64,000 bases of DNA from Torulaspora globosa. Its lineage: Eukaryota; Ascomycota; Saccharomycetes; Saccharomycetales; Saccharomycetaceae. The notes beneath the pieces were generated by a model. That model was not told where the DNA came from and ran no database searches. It was given only the letters and a program-made list of their open reading frames with translations. Location of the stretch: NCBI RefSeq assembly GCF_014133895.1, contig NC_050733.1, positions 806,001 through 870,000 on the forward strand, in the 5' to 3' direction. Position numbers and translations under genes: made by a program. Of the stretch, positions 41,489 through 51,349 are shown in pieces (position 1 is the stretch's first letter; every line of letters starts with the position of its first letter).

Positions 41489-42676
41489 ATGGCTAAGGCG
41501 AAGAAGGGAGTCTTTTTTAAGCGGTGGCTGCTGCTTGTTGTTCCAGCAGTAGTTGCGTTGGCGTTGGTGGTTCGGTTCTTGAACAATTCCAAGGCCAGTG
41601 ATCTGCAGAACTTATTGCAGAATTTACCGAAGGAAATCTCGCAAAGTATCAATTCTGCCGCTTCGAGCCAAAAAAGCGATGCTGACTTGATGCAGCAGTT
41701 TGAAGCATTGGCTAATGAGATCAGGAGGAAACAGGAAGACCAAAGCAAACAATATGAAAAACAGCGTCTGAAGCTGGAAAAGCAGATACAAGAGCTGCAG
41801 CAGATCCCCGAGAAGGCTACTTTGCGTGAGAAATTGGTCTACGCCTTTAGATACGACACGAAAAGCAAGTTTCCAGCTTACATATGGCAAGTGAAGCCTA
41901 ACTTTGAGAGCGATCTTGAGGATATCTTGGATCGGGAGAGAAACTGGGACGATAAGAACCCCGGGTTTGTTCACGAAATTACAAACGAAGACATGGCAGA
42001 GACGCTAGTTAGGCACTTCTATTCGGGGATTCCGGAAGTCATAGAAGCCTATCTGGCACTGCCGTCCACCGTGCTGAAAGTGGACTTCTTCAAGTACTTG
42101 GTTCTATTGGCCCGTGGTGGTGTGTTTGCAGACATGGATACTAACCCACTTCAACCAGTGCCCAACTGGATTCCGGAAGAAATTGAACCACACAAGATTG
42201 GTATTATCGTTGGAGTCGAACACGATGCGAATTCCCCCGATTGGAGAAGTCGCTACGTCAGGAGGTTGCAATTTGGTACGTGGATTATCCAGGCCAAGCC
42301 AGGACATCCAATCATCAGAGAAGTTGTTGCCAAGATCACCGAAGCAACCCTGCAGCGCAAAAAGGAGGGTGCCCTTAACGTCAATTTGAGAAATGATCTG
42401 AACATTATGAGTTGGACCGGGTCAGGCCTGTGGACTGATGTGATTTTCACCTATTTCAACGACTACATGAGAAGCGGCATCCTGCGGAAGATAACATGGA
42501 AAGAGTTCCATGAACTGAAAGAACCCAAGCTGTTGAGCGATGTTCTAGTCTTCCCACAATTCTCGTTCAATGCACCAATTGAAGTTAAGAATGACGACCC
42601 AAATAAGCCGTTGTATTTTACCACACACAAAGGCAGAAAGTCGTGGAAGACTGCCCCAAAAGTCGAGGGCAATTGA
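41489..42676 (+). CDS. HOC1: Golgi alpha-1,6-mannosyltransferase
   Basis: Hoc1 is a subunit of the M-Pol II mannan polymerase in the cis-Golgi. The frame opens at a GTG, but the ATG at 41489 gives 396 residues, exactly the S. cerevisiae length. It is a type II membrane protein: a basic cytosolic tip, one membrane segment at about residues 12-30 (WLLLVVPAVVALALVVRF), a Gln/Lys/Glu coiled-coil stem at about 60-100, then the GT32 catalytic domain with the DxD motif in GGVFADMDTNPL. Confidence 0.95.
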   Translation: MAKAKKGVFFKRWLLLVVPAVVALALVVRFLNNSKASDLQNLLQNLPKEISQSINSAASSQKSDADLMQQFEALANEIRRKQEDQSKQYEKQRLKLEKQIQELQQIPEKATLREKLVYAFRYDTKSKFPAYIWQVKPNFESDLEDILDRERNWDDKNPGFVHEITNEDMAETLVRHFYSGIPEVIEAYLALPSTVLKVDFFKYLVLLARGGVFADMDTNPLQPVPNWIPEEIEPHKIGIIVGVEHDANSPDWRSRYVRRLQFGTWIIQAKPGHPIIREVVAKITEATLQRKKEGALNVNLRNDLNIMSWTGSGLWTDVIFTYFNDYMRSGILRKITWKEFHELKEPKLLSDVLVFPQFSFNAPIEVKNDDPNKPLYFTTHKGRKSWKTAPKVEGN

Positions 42677-43123
42677 GTTCGCTACTCCTGGCTCAGTCAC
42701 TTGTAAGTTTATGCATTCTAGAATTAAGAAGAAGAAAGATAGATACTCAGAGTGGCGCCCAAAGCTCTACTAAAAACTGGGCTAATAAGATTTTCCTCGT
42801 CAGTGTTCTGTTGTCCCTATCTGGTTACTCATCATATTCATCTATCCTTCTGTTTATTTACGTCAAATTCACAATAAAACATTCTTCTGAATAGATCAAA
42901 CGTGAATTTGGAGCAAGCTGCTCATCTGGGTTCAAGTAAGACCAAATAAAGCCAAGCTCTATACTATTCAAGATCTTTATATATGTCAAGAACAGCGAAA
43001 TGAAAAATTTTCTAGCTCACCATTAACGACTGTATCAACCTAGAAATTAGGTCTTTATATGGTATATGGATAGTGCCTAATGGCCTATTTGCAGTGCTTT
43101 CCGGCACATTGACGTGCAATATC
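42677..43123. other. Convergent spacer HOC1/CDC11
   Basis: These 447 bp lie between two 3' ends. They are A/T-rich with TATATA-type efficiency elements suited to 3' end formation on both sides. I see no gene, tRNA or repeat. Confidence 0.6.
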
Positions 43124-44332
43124 TCAAGCCTCTGATTCTTGCTTGAGTTGAGCTTCCCTTTCTAATCTTTCCTCAATCTCTCTTAGCTCCTTTTCCCTTT
43201 CCAAAAGTTCTTTTCTCTTGAACAGCAACTCCTGCTGGACTCTTTCTTCGAAGGCCTTCAGCCTTTCTTCTTCCAGTCGGATCTGCTCTTCCCTTGCCAA
43301 ATACGTATCATGGGGCACGTTTGCCGGTGGCTGCTCAGCGTTTGAGGCCACAGATTTGTTGGGCGTGGAGATCGCTGGAGATGCGACGTAGTTCATATCA
43401 GCGGCTGCATTGGCAGTCGATCTCGCGAATGGCACAGATTCTCCGGAAAGTGCTTCCGTTCTATATCTCTCGTAAAGAATTTCATGCGTGTAATCCTTTA
43501 GATCATGCAAATGTGAAATGAGAAGCGTGTTTCGCAATACAACGAAATCGGAGATTGATGAATCCTCGACATCCAAGGTACCCCAGGGATATCTCCTGCC
43601 CCGGATTGTCACTCCGTCGCCAAAATCCTCGACGTCATTAGAACCGATAATCGAGAAAGGTAACAACGAGCGCAGATACGTGTTAGTCTGATAATCTTCT
43701 TCGGAAATATCTTCCTCGTCGAACGGGAAGTTGTAAATGGGTAAATTGAACCTGTCCACATCTTCCATGATCAGCTTTTTGTTCAGTTTAAGCTCGTCAG
43801 GCGTCAGCGAGTCAGATTTACTGATCACGGGAATTACGTTTACTAGTGATCCAAGCTTCCTGATAAACTCAACATCCATCTCCTTCAGGCCATGTCCCGT
43901 GGGATTGATCAAGTACAAACAGCAATGCACCCTGCCGTCCTTAAACCTTGGGTTTCTCCTGACACGGCTTTCCTCGAGTAAAATCTCGTCATACTGATGA
44001 CGAACATAATCAGAAATCACCTCAAATGAGGGACTATTATCCAGTGAATCCCCGAATCCAGGCGTGTCGATTATATTTAGCTGGATTTTCACCCCTTCGT
44101 CGTCTTCCAATTCCACCGTCTCTTCCCTCAGCTGCAATTCGATCTCAGTTGACTTATCTGTCGGTAACATTACCGTCGTCGACACGTCGACAACCTGCTG
44201 CCCACACAGGGTGTTTATGAACGTGGATCTACCGCTACCAGATTGGCCAACCACCATCAAGGTAAACGTGATACCTCTCTTCAGATGCTTTCTTCTCCTC
44301 AAAGTGGAGGATGCCTCTATAATACTTGACAT
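43124..44332 (-). CDS. CDC11: Septin
   Basis: Cdc11 is the terminal subunit of the septin octamer that forms the bud-neck ring. The 402-residue product (415 in S. cerevisiae) has a basic N-terminal region before the P-loop (LRRRKHLKRGITFTLMVVGQSGSGRST). The P-loop has Arg where most septins have the catalytic Lys, as in other Cdc11 proteins. DTPGFGDS (G3) and a diverged G4 (SKSD) follow. A C-terminal coiled coil of about 70 residues is rich in Glu, Arg and Leu. It is divergent from TRP3. Confidence 0.96.
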   Translation of the reverse strand: MSSIIEASSTLRRRKHLKRGITFTLMVVGQSGSGRSTFINTLCGQQVVDVSTTVMLPTDKSTEIELQLREETVELEDDEGVKIQLNIIDTPGFGDSLDNSPSFEVISDYVRHQYDEILLEESRVRRNPRFKDGRVHCCLYLINPTGHGLKEMDVEFIRKLGSLVNVIPVISKSDSLTPDELKLNKKLIMEDVDRFNLPIYNFPFDEEDISEEDYQTNTYLRSLLPFSIIGSNDVEDFGDGVTIRGRRYPWGTLDVEDSSISDFVVLRNTLLISHLHDLKDYTHEILYERYRTEALSGESVPFARSTANAAADMNYVASPAISTPNKSVASNAEQPPANVPHDTYLAREEQIRLEEERLKAFEERVQQELLFKRKELLEREKELREIEERLEREAQLKQESEA

Positions 44333-44503
44333 CTTGACGACGTGGATCCCAACAGCACTCCAACAGAAGCTTGCAGAGGGCTAATGGCTTCATTGTTGTT
44401 TGTTCTATTTAGCCTGTCGCTTGATTCGTTTCACGTATCAGATCGAGCCGGATGCTGTCTGGAACGACCGGGGTCGGTCCGGACAAGATTTGAAAAATTT
44501 CAT

Positions 44504-44511
44504 TGAGTCAT
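44504..44511 (+). promoter_or_regulatory. Gcn4 site upstream of TRP3
   Basis: TGAGTCAT is a perfect Gcn4 site, 110 bp upstream of the TRP3 ATG. Immediately upstream is TGAAAAATTTC (about 44491-44501), an RRPE-like run. General amino-acid control of TRP3 is known in S. cerevisiae. Confidence 0.75.
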
Positions 44512-44620
44512 CGTAATAAAGAGAGATGGCCATGGCTTATAGCCATATAAATCGAACGGATTGAGCAATTGAGGCCGTGTTAAGATCGATTATCGTGCCA
44601 GTCCAGTCGACATAGCGAAG

Positions 44621-46084
44621 ATGAGTGCGAAGAAAGTTGTTCTGATCGATAACTACGACTCGTTCACGTGGAATCTGTATGAATATCTCTGCCAAGAAGG
44701 TGCTGATGTTGAGGTGTATCGTAACGATAAAATCACTGTCGAAGAGGTGATCCAGTTGAAGCCTGATGTCATTTTGATTTCCCCCGGACCAGGGCACCCA
44801 AGGACTGATTCTGGTGTTTCTAGGGACTGCATCCGTCATTTTGCTGGTAAAATCCCCGTATTTGGAATCTGTATGGGCCAACAATGTATGTTTGACGTGT
44901 TTGGTGGCGAAGTGGCATATGCTGGAGAGATCGTGCACGGCAAAACGACTGAAATTTTCCACGATAACAAGGGTATCTTCAGAAATGTTCCTCAAGGTGT
45001 GGCTGTCACCCGATATCACTCATTGGCGGGCACCCAGCAATCACTACCTGCCGAGTTGGAAATCACTGCAAGAACTGCGAACGGCATTATCATGGGTGTG
45101 AGACATAAGGAATATACCGTGGAGGGCGTGCAGTTCCATCCGGAATCCATTTTGACCGAAGAAGGCCATTTGATGATGAGAAATATTCTGAGTGTCGAGG
45201 GGGGCACCTGGAAACAGAACGACATGAAGAGCGTACCTAATGGAGTTGGCAAAACTAAGATCTCCACACTGGAAAGGATATACGAGCAACGGAAAAAAGA
45301 TGTTGAGATTTTAATGAAGACTCCAGGCTTCACCTTGCAAGATCTGCAAACGAATTACAGCCTCGGTTTGGCACCAAAATGCCAGAACTTTTACGATAGA
45401 CTTATCGCATGTCAGGGTAGGGCAGCCGTCCTCGCCGAAGTCAAAAGGGCTTCTCCATCAAAAGGCGATATCCAACCCAATGCGGTGGCAGCAGAGCAAG
45501 CATTGAAATATGCCAGAGCAGGGGCTTCTGCAATTTCTGTGCTTACAGAACCGCACTGGTTCAAAGGTAGTCTACAAGATCTGATTAACGTAAGAAGAGC
45601 TTTAGACTTGGAATATGCTGATAATCCTTCTGCCAGACCTTGCGTTCTAAGAAAAGAGTTCATCTTCAGCAAGTACCAAATACTGGAGGCAAAGCTTGCT
45701 GGCGCAGACACCGTTTTGCTGATAGTCAAGATGTTGGATCAAGGACTTTTGCAAGACTTGTACGATTATGCCACAAAAGAGATGGGACTAGAGCCTCTCG
45801 TTGAAGTGAACTCAAAAGAAGAATTGGAGCGAGCATTGGCTATAAATGCCAGAGTTATTGGTGTCAATAATAGGGACCTACACTCGTTTACCGTTGACCT
45901 GAATACGACCAGCAGTTTGGTTGGTTCCGTTCCAGCAGGAAAGCTTCTGATTGCTCTTTCTGGTATTACCAGCAGTAAAGATGCTGAGGAATACAAAAAA
46001 GAAGGTGTAAAGGGTCTTTTAGTGGGAGAAGCTTTAATGAAATCAAGCAATGTCGAATCCTTTATCAAAGACCTCTCTTTCTGA
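44621..46084 (+). CDS. TRP3: Anthranilate synthase component II / indole-3-glycerol-phosphate synthase
   Basis: This bifunctional enzyme supplies the glutamine amidotransferase half of anthranilate synthase (with Trp2) and the indole-3-glycerol-phosphate synthase step of tryptophan synthesis. The 487-residue product (484 in S. cerevisiae) has a class I GATase domain at about 1-195, with nucleophile Cys84 (FGICMGQQ) and the His-Glu pair in [13 protein letters not shown]-barrel IGPS domain follows from about 215, with [13 protein letters not shown] and a late IALSGI segment. No phosphoribosylanthranilate isomerase domain is present, as in other budding yeasts. Confidence 0.97.
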   Translation: MSAKKVVLIDNYDSFTWNLYEYLCQEGADVEVYRNDKITVEEVIQLKPDVILISPGPGHPRTDSGVSRDCIRHFAGKIPVFGICMGQQCMFDVFGGEVAYAGEIVHGKTTEIFHDNKGIFRNVPQGVAVTRYHSLAGTQQSLPAELEITARTANGIIMGVRHKEYTVEGVQFHPESILTEEGHLMMRNILSVEGGTWKQNDMKSVPNGVGKTKISTLERIYEQRKKDVEILMKTPGFTLQDLQTNYSLGLAPKCQNFYDRLIACQGRAAVLAEVKRASPSKGDIQPNAVAAEQALKYARAGASAISVLTEPHWFKGSLQDLINVRRALDLEYADNPSARPCVLRKEFIFSKYQILEAKLAGADTVLLIVKMLDQGLLQDLYDYATKEMGLEPLVEVNSKEELERALAINARVIGVNNRDLHSFTVDLNTTSSLVGSVPAGKLLIALSGITSSKDAEEYKKEGVKGLLVGEALMKSSNVESFIKDLSF

Positions 46085-46198
46085 GTAGGCCTAAGCAGTA
46101 ATTCTAAAAGTTACATATAGATGCGAATATCAAGTAGACTTTATCGCAACGCCCTTCAATAGTCAGCACAAAACGTATCGTTAAACGCCGACCATCGT

Positions 46199-48070
46199 CT
46201 AGTCTTTCTTCCCAACGTTAGGCTTAACAAATTTAGAGCTGGGAACATATTTCAGTCCTTTGAACTCCTTTTCTTTGTTGTGGGTTTGTTGTGCCACTAC
46301 AAAACCAACGTCGACCAATTTCGGCCAGTTGACATATTGTAAGCCGTTTTGTATCAAGAATCGAGCAGCGACTATCAAAATGATGGCAGCGCTTAGAAAG
46401 AATGTTAGATTCTTACTGCTTGTAAAATGATCTTTTGGAAAGACAATTGTGGCTCCTAATACGGTCAACGCAGCATAAATTACCGTTGGCATGAACTGGA
46501 TGTAAAGTGGTCTTCTGTCTGGGAATGGTGACTGGATAGAGGTCATGTATGGCCTGAAATTACCCAAGATTAGATCGTAGGAATCTTGCCGAGGGCCATC
46601 GGAGAGGTTGTTTTGGTAGTATCGAGAAGCAGAATTGACAAAATCTTTGACAGCCCCGGACCGGGTACGCTTGCCCGTTCTCGTAAAGTCTGTCTTCAGA
46701 GCGCAGGTGCCAGAATAAGAGCAACTGACTGCATCGGCGTTGTCAGCCCAAAAGCTTTGGAAAGTTGATAGCAGCTGGACGTCTTCTTCCCAGGCCGCAC
46801 TGTTTGTAATTACGCCTGCTCTTTCGAGTTCTTCTTGCAAAACCCAGTGAGCCAACACAGACTGGACAACATTAGTTCTATCTAGACAGTCCATACAATT
46901 GGTTCTGACGACGGACTTTTGCTCGCTTACAATCTTTATAGTCTCTCCGCTTGGTGACCTGACAACATGAAAGAAATCGGTTTTCTTCAGTCCCATCTCT
47001 TTCAGATGGTCAATCAAAAGCTTAACTCTGTACCATCTCATTTTTCGACATTCATGATGGAAATCAAAATAAATGTAGTGTAGTTTTGGATCATTGAGAG
47101 CGTGAACGGCAGATTCGTAGGCATCCTTAACTGGTAGCTCATGACCACTTTGGTTCACCAAATTAACCAGATAGTTGTCACCATAAAGCTCTTTTTGCTC
47201 ATCAAAATGTTTTTTAGCCGCATCCAAAGATGATTGTTCACCAATAACTAGACTAGGCTTGTACTTCAAGTTGTTGATTTCCGCCCAGTAAACCGGAACG
47301 GAACCCCTCGTCTGAAGGAAAGAGAACTGTTGGATGTTTTCCTTTCTTAAACCTTGCACGGTCAGGATCTGCTCCGTTTCGTTGAAGTTTCCAACGTTAC
47401 CGTCCTCGTCGATCCCACGACGGAAATATCTTGTACCTGCCCGGAACCTGCTGCGCCTAGTAATCAGCCCCACGGAGATCGGAACAGAGTTCAACACTTT
47501 ATCAACAGTTTTTGCATAACCGTAAATGACCGGCTGGATGAAATCAGAGACGTGGCTCTCTGTACTAGCAAGGTTTCGAAGATCCTCTGTCAAATAATGG
47601 TTCCAGAAAAAACGAGTATCAGCTGTTTTCCAAGATGCAGGGCCTATTTTTTCGTTCCTTTGCAGCGAGTTGGTCAGATCATAAGTGTAGGAGAAGTGCA
47701 GAGATGAGTCATTCAAATGCATCTCCAGAAGCTTCAGGTACTCCGATTCGTCCGAATCCACCCTGGCATTTTTCTTGACGGGGATGATAGAGTAATCAAC
47801 AATCTTGTATATCACATGCCGATTCAATCTGCCTGTTTCCTCGACCCTGTTCGCAATAATCGCGTATCTGTTCAATTTCAGCTTGATAAATCCCAGCAAT
47901 GCAGCTATTTTCTTGATCTTACCTTGCAGAGGAAACTCCTCTAGACCTACTAAGCTGACATTCTGATCCTGACACGATAGTTGGATTACTGTATCCGCCT
48001 TTTCCGATGTCGACGCCGACTTAAACACCAATCCTTCTGAAGTCCTACTATACAACAAAGGTCCCGCCAT
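46199..48070 (-). CDS. SAC1: Phosphatidylinositol-4-phosphate phosphatase
   Basis: Sac1 removes the 4-phosphate from PI4P in the ER and Golgi. The 623-residue product equals the S. cerevisiae length. The CX5R(T/S) catalytic motif is at residues 392-399 (CMDCLDRT). Two hydrophobic segments near the C-terminus (FMPTVIYAALTVLGATIVFP and LTFFLSAAIILIVAARFLI) are the membrane anchor, followed by a basic tail ending KKD. It is divergent from DOA1 by 247 bp. Confidence 0.97.
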   Translation of the reverse strand: MAGPLLYSRTSEGLVFKSASTSEKADTVIQLSCQDQNVSLVGLEEFPLQGKIKKIAALLGFIKLKLNRYAIIANRVEETGRLNRHVIYKIVDYSIIPVKKNARVDSDESEYLKLLEMHLNDSSLHFSYTYDLTNSLQRNEKIGPASWKTADTRFFWNHYLTEDLRNLASTESHVSDFIQPVIYGYAKTVDKVLNSVPISVGLITRRSRFRAGTRYFRRGIDEDGNVGNFNETEQILTVQGLRKENIQQFSFLQTRGSVPVYWAEINNLKYKPSLVIGEQSSLDAAKKHFDEQKELYGDNYLVNLVNQSGHELPVKDAYESAVHALNDPKLHYIYFDFHHECRKMRWYRVKLLIDHLKEMGLKKTDFFHVVRSPSGETIKIVSEQKSVVRTNCMDCLDRTNVVQSVLAHWVLQEELERAGVITNSAAWEEDVQLLSTFQSFWADNADAVSCSYSGTCALKTDFTRTGKRTRSGAVKDFVNSASRYYQNNLSDGPRQDSYDLILGNFRPYMTSIQSPFPDRRPLYIQFMPTVIYAALTVLGATIVFPKDHFTSSKNLTFFLSAAIILIVAARFLIQNGLQYVNWPKLVDVGFVVAQQTHNKEKEFKGLKYVPSSKFVKPNVGKKD

Positions 48071-48247
48071 TGATCCTCAAAGAAGCCTACAACTGTTCCA
48101 AGCTCAACAGGCCGTCGACAACTCGATTTTAATCCTTATCAGATCTTTATAACGGCTAGTTTTCTCGAGGGTATATATATATAGTTCACTGAATATTTTC
48201 ATTTTGGCAGACGAGGCTGCTTAAACGAGATAGCACTGCCTTCTAAA

Positions 48248-48388
48248 ATGCCAAGAAATAGTTTAAATAGAACTGATATCGATTGGAGGGCTGATCGGAG
48301 GCTTAATACTGGGCAAAATGTATCAATTGAGCAGCACTTTGGAAGGTCACTCACAGGATGTGAGAGACGTGGCTGCGATAAGCGATGA
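48248..48388 (+). other. Overlapping upstream ORF before DOA1
   Basis: An ATG 70 nt upstream of the DOA1 start opens a 46-codon frame that overlaps the first 71 nt of DOA1 in another frame. If the transcript includes it, it would reduce DOA1 translation. Whether transcription starts upstream is unknown; a TATATATATA run lies at about 48172-48181. Confidence 0.3.
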
Positions 48389-50447
48389 TAGAATTGCGAG
48401 CGTGTCTAGGGATGGCACACTGAGAGTTTGGTCAAAACAGGGAGACGGGAGGAGCTGGCAGAGTGTTATTGCTCATCAGAGTGACGGATTTCTGAATAGT
48501 GTTTGTTACAGCAAGAGTAACAGTTTGTTGTTCTATGGTGGAAAGGATTCACTGATAAATGGTTCTCCCGTGGACGCCATCCAGGGGGAAGATCCGGTGT
48601 ATACCCTAATTGGGCACAATTCCAACGTCTGCAGCCTGGACTGCCTTGGTGGGCTTGTGATCAGCGGGAGCTGGGACAAAACGGCCATAGTGTGGGAAAA
48701 TGGCACTATGAAATGGCAGTTAAGAGGCCACGAGGCGTCAGTATGGGACGCTAAGATATTGCCCGGTAGGACAGACGAATTTCTGACAGCCTCAGCGGAT
48801 ATGACAGTTAGGCTGTGGAAGCAAGACAGACTGGTCAAGACGTTTACCGGTCTCCACAAAGATGTGATTAGACATCTTGAGATCTTGCCATCGGGCGACC
48901 GTTTCGCAACCTGTTCGAATGATGGAACTATAAAGATCTGCGATTTTGATGGGAAAGTCTTGCAGACTCTGGAGGGTCATGAAAGCTTTGTTTACAGTTT
49001 TAAGATGTGCTCGAATGGTGAGCTGGTGAGCTGTGGCGAAGACAGAACCGTGAGGATCTGGCTCCGTAATGGACAACTCAAACAGGTCATTCAACTCCCT
49101 GCAATATCTGTGTGGACAATCGACGTCTTGCCAAACGACGACATAGCAGTGGGGAGCAGTGACAACTCTATAAGAGTTTTCACCGAGAATGAACTTAGAA
49201 GAGCGCCACCCAAGGAGATCGACGCTCTTCAGAAAGAAATTGAGAGCTCCACGATCAACTCGCAAACCATGGGTGTCGACGAATCTAAGATAGAGCCATA
49301 CGAGAGTTTGCTAGTGCCTGGAAAAAAAGAGGGGCAAGTCGTCGTAGTTAGAGCTCCTACGGGAGTTGTAGAGGCGCACCAGTTTACTCAAGGCGTGTGG
49401 TCTAAGATTGGAGATGTTGTTGGCTCCGCCCAAAGTGGTAGTGGGAAGAAAACCGAGTTCGAAGGCAAAAAGTACGATTACGTTTTTGATGTCGACATCG
49501 AAGATGGCAAACCCCCTTTAAAACTCCCTGTCAATACTAATGACAATCCGTATACTTTGGCTGACGAGTTTTTGGCCCGTAACGACCTACCTATTTCCTA
49601 TCGCGACCAAGTCGTTAATTTCATTCTAAAAAATACAAGCGGTGTGTCGCTTGATCAGCCGAATACTAGCCGCCAGGTATCCAATTTCTCGGTGCTCCCG
49701 GTGAAGGAGTTCCTCTTCATGAGTGAATACAATCCTGAGACGATATTCAATGGCATAGTCAAGCTAAACTCGAACCAGAAGACCTTTGACGACGAATCTT
49801 TGGCTGAGATAGGTGCCGCTTTACATAATGCAGATGAGAGCTGGGAGCTACTGTATTCATATGCAACCACCATAAGATCTCAATGGCAGGTCAAAGTTCC
49901 GGCATATGATCTCATGAGAATCATCGTAGCCAAACTCCCCTACTCTCGGGACATCGGGGATTTTATCGAAGAAGGCCTGGGCAATAAGAACCCTGCTATC
50001 GCTATGCTGACAGCCCGTATCCTTACAAACTGCTTTCAGAACGAAAATTGGGGCATCGGGTTGATGTCATCAGAAAACGTTTACAGCTCAGTGTTCGTGA
50101 CAATCGACGATGAATTTCCTCAGGCCACGGAGAAGCAAATTCAGAACTTCGCCATAGCAGTTTCGACACTGCTCTTTAACTACAGTGCGCTTGTCGTCAA
50201 AGAGTCAAAATACCACGGCATAGTGCCAGCGATCTCAGATGCCATAAACACGAAATTTGGAATCAAAACGTCGTTCCAGAATTGCGAGGAAGCAGCCTAC
50301 AGGCTTCTCATCGCTTTTGGCAATCTCGCTACGGTAGAGCCATCGCTGAAGCACTTCGCTGGCTCTCTCTCATGGACGAAAAAGCTGAAGCTAATGTATG
50401 GCAGCTCGCCTAGATTTCAGCATGTGTTTCGCGATTTGAATATATAA
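48318..50447 (+). CDS. DOA1: Ubiquitin-binding Cdc48 cofactor (UFD3)
   Basis: Doa1/Ufd3 binds Cdc48 and ubiquitin and controls the free ubiquitin pool and mitochondrial and ribophagic degradation. The 709-residue product (715 in S. cerevisiae) starts with a seven-blade WD40 propeller at about 1-290, with repeated blades such as SGSWDKTAIVW and SADMTVRLWKQ. The PFU ubiquitin-binding domain follows at about 335-440 (KYDYVFDVDIEDG), then the PUL armadillo domain to the C-terminus, which binds Cdc48. Co-directional with YRA2, as in YKL213C-YKL214C. Confidence 0.95.
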   Translation: MYQLSSTLEGHSQDVRDVAAISDDRIASVSRDGTLRVWSKQGDGRSWQSVIAHQSDGFLNSVCYSKSNSLLFYGGKDSLINGSPVDAIQGEDPVYTLIGHNSNVCSLDCLGGLVISGSWDKTAIVWENGTMKWQLRGHEASVWDAKILPGRTDEFLTASADMTVRLWKQDRLVKTFTGLHKDVIRHLEILPSGDRFATCSNDGTIKICDFDGKVLQTLEGHESFVYSFKMCSNGELVSCGEDRTVRIWLRNGQLKQVIQLPAISVWTIDVLPNDDIAVGSSDNSIRVFTENELRRAPPKEIDALQKEIESSTINSQTMGVDESKIEPYESLLVPGKKEGQVVVVRAPTGVVEAHQFTQGVWSKIGDVVGSAQSGSGKKTEFEGKKYDYVFDVDIEDGKPPLKLPVNTNDNPYTLADEFLARNDLPISYRDQVVNFILKNTSGVSLDQPNTSRQVSNFSVLPVKEFLFMSEYNPETIFNGIVKLNSNQKTFDDESLAEIGAALHNADESWELLYSYATTIRSQWQVKVPAYDLMRIIVAKLPYSRDIGDFIEEGLGNKNPAIAMLTARILTNCFQNENWGIGLMSSENVYSSVFVTIDDEFPQATEKQIQNFAIAVSTLLFNYSALVVKESKYHGIVPAISDAINTKFGIKTSFQNCEEAAYRLLIAFGNLATVEPSLKHFAGSLSWTKKLKLMYGSSPRFQHVFRDLNI

Positions 50448-50587
50448 TATGGATATACTGTCGTCTTACGACCTGATATTACGTCGGGCAAGTGCGGATG
50501 TCGTTCCAGCCCTGCGCTTGATGAAATTACATACTTCTTGGCACAAGAACTTGGTTGAAGCACTAAGGGACTAAGAGTTCATTGAGA

Positions 50588-51349
50588 ATGTCGATTGAGC
50601 AATCTCTAAGCAACATTATCGATGAAGATGTATGTAGCTGGTTTCATACCCTCTCTCCAACAAATTCCAATGACCAGGTCACTAACAATATTACTACAGC
50701 AAGCTTCCACCGATGCAAAGCACAAAGTAACTGTAAGTTGAGACAATTTCGGATGGTAATTTATGATACTAGGTTTCCATCTCTTTGGATGGAACGACTC
50801 CTTGAACTTTCAAGATATTAACCAGGGTCCTGGTGATCAATTCGACAGAGGTATCGCCGTAGGGATTTGAGGAATAGCCTGGCCTCTCGAATCGGTACAA
50901 TCGAGAACTTGCCCAGAGAAGGTAGTGAGGAGCGGGGGAGAGAATCTTCTTTACCTCCAAAGAGGCGAGTCAAACTCACCAATATCCCACTCGACGTTTC
51001 TGACTACACTTTGGAAGACATGATGAAGGAGTACGGCAACCCAATCTATTCAAATATCTATGATTCTAAAGACAGTAGAACGGCGGTGTTTGAGTTCGAA
51101 GACGAGGCAGTCATCGAGAAGATATTGGAAAAGTACAACGACACTGATCTTAACGGTGCTCGATTGCGTGTGGAGGTATTTAATTTGAACGACAAGAAGA
51201 ACAGACGTCGGAACAGGAGGGCGAACCAGTTCTCCAGCCGTGGTAGTCACTATGGTGTTCGCAAAGAACGGGGCACTCAACGTGAGCGAGTGAAAATGCC
51301 TACAGTCCAGGACTTGGATGCGGAGTTGGAAGAATATATGAATAGTTAA
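50588..51349 (+). CDS. YRA2: mRNA export adaptor (REF/ALY family) with two introns
   Basis: Yra2 binds Mex67 and RNA and acts beside Yra1 in mRNA export. Exon 3 alone lacks an N-terminus, so I built a model by hand: exon 1 50588-50629 (14 codons, MSIEQSLSNIIDED), intron 1 50630-50699, exon 2 50700-50732 (11 codons, QASTDAKHKVT), intron 2 50733-50848, exon 3 50849-51349. The joined protein is 191 residues (S. cerevisiae 203). The exon 2-3 junction restores KVT-RYRRRDLRN, a stretch shared with S. cerevisiae Yra2. The RRM core is RVKLTNIPLDVSDYTLEDMM. A basic RNRRANQFSSRG region and the end LDAELEEYMNS are also conserved. S. cerevisiae YRA2 has no intron, whereas YRA1 has one. Confidence 0.87.
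50630..50699 (+). other. YRA2 intron 1
   Basis: 70-nt intron. Donor GTATGT at 50630-50635, branch site CACTAAC at 50680-50686 (one change from TACTAAC), acceptor ACAG ending at 50699. Phase 0 on both sides. Confidence 0.82.
50733..50848 (+). other. YRA2 intron 2
   Basis: 116-nt intron. Donor GTAAGT at 50733-50738, branch site TATTAAC at 50816-50822, acceptor ACAG ending at 50848. Phase 0. The frame has a stop (TGA) just inside the intron, so reading through is not possible. Confidence 0.82.
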
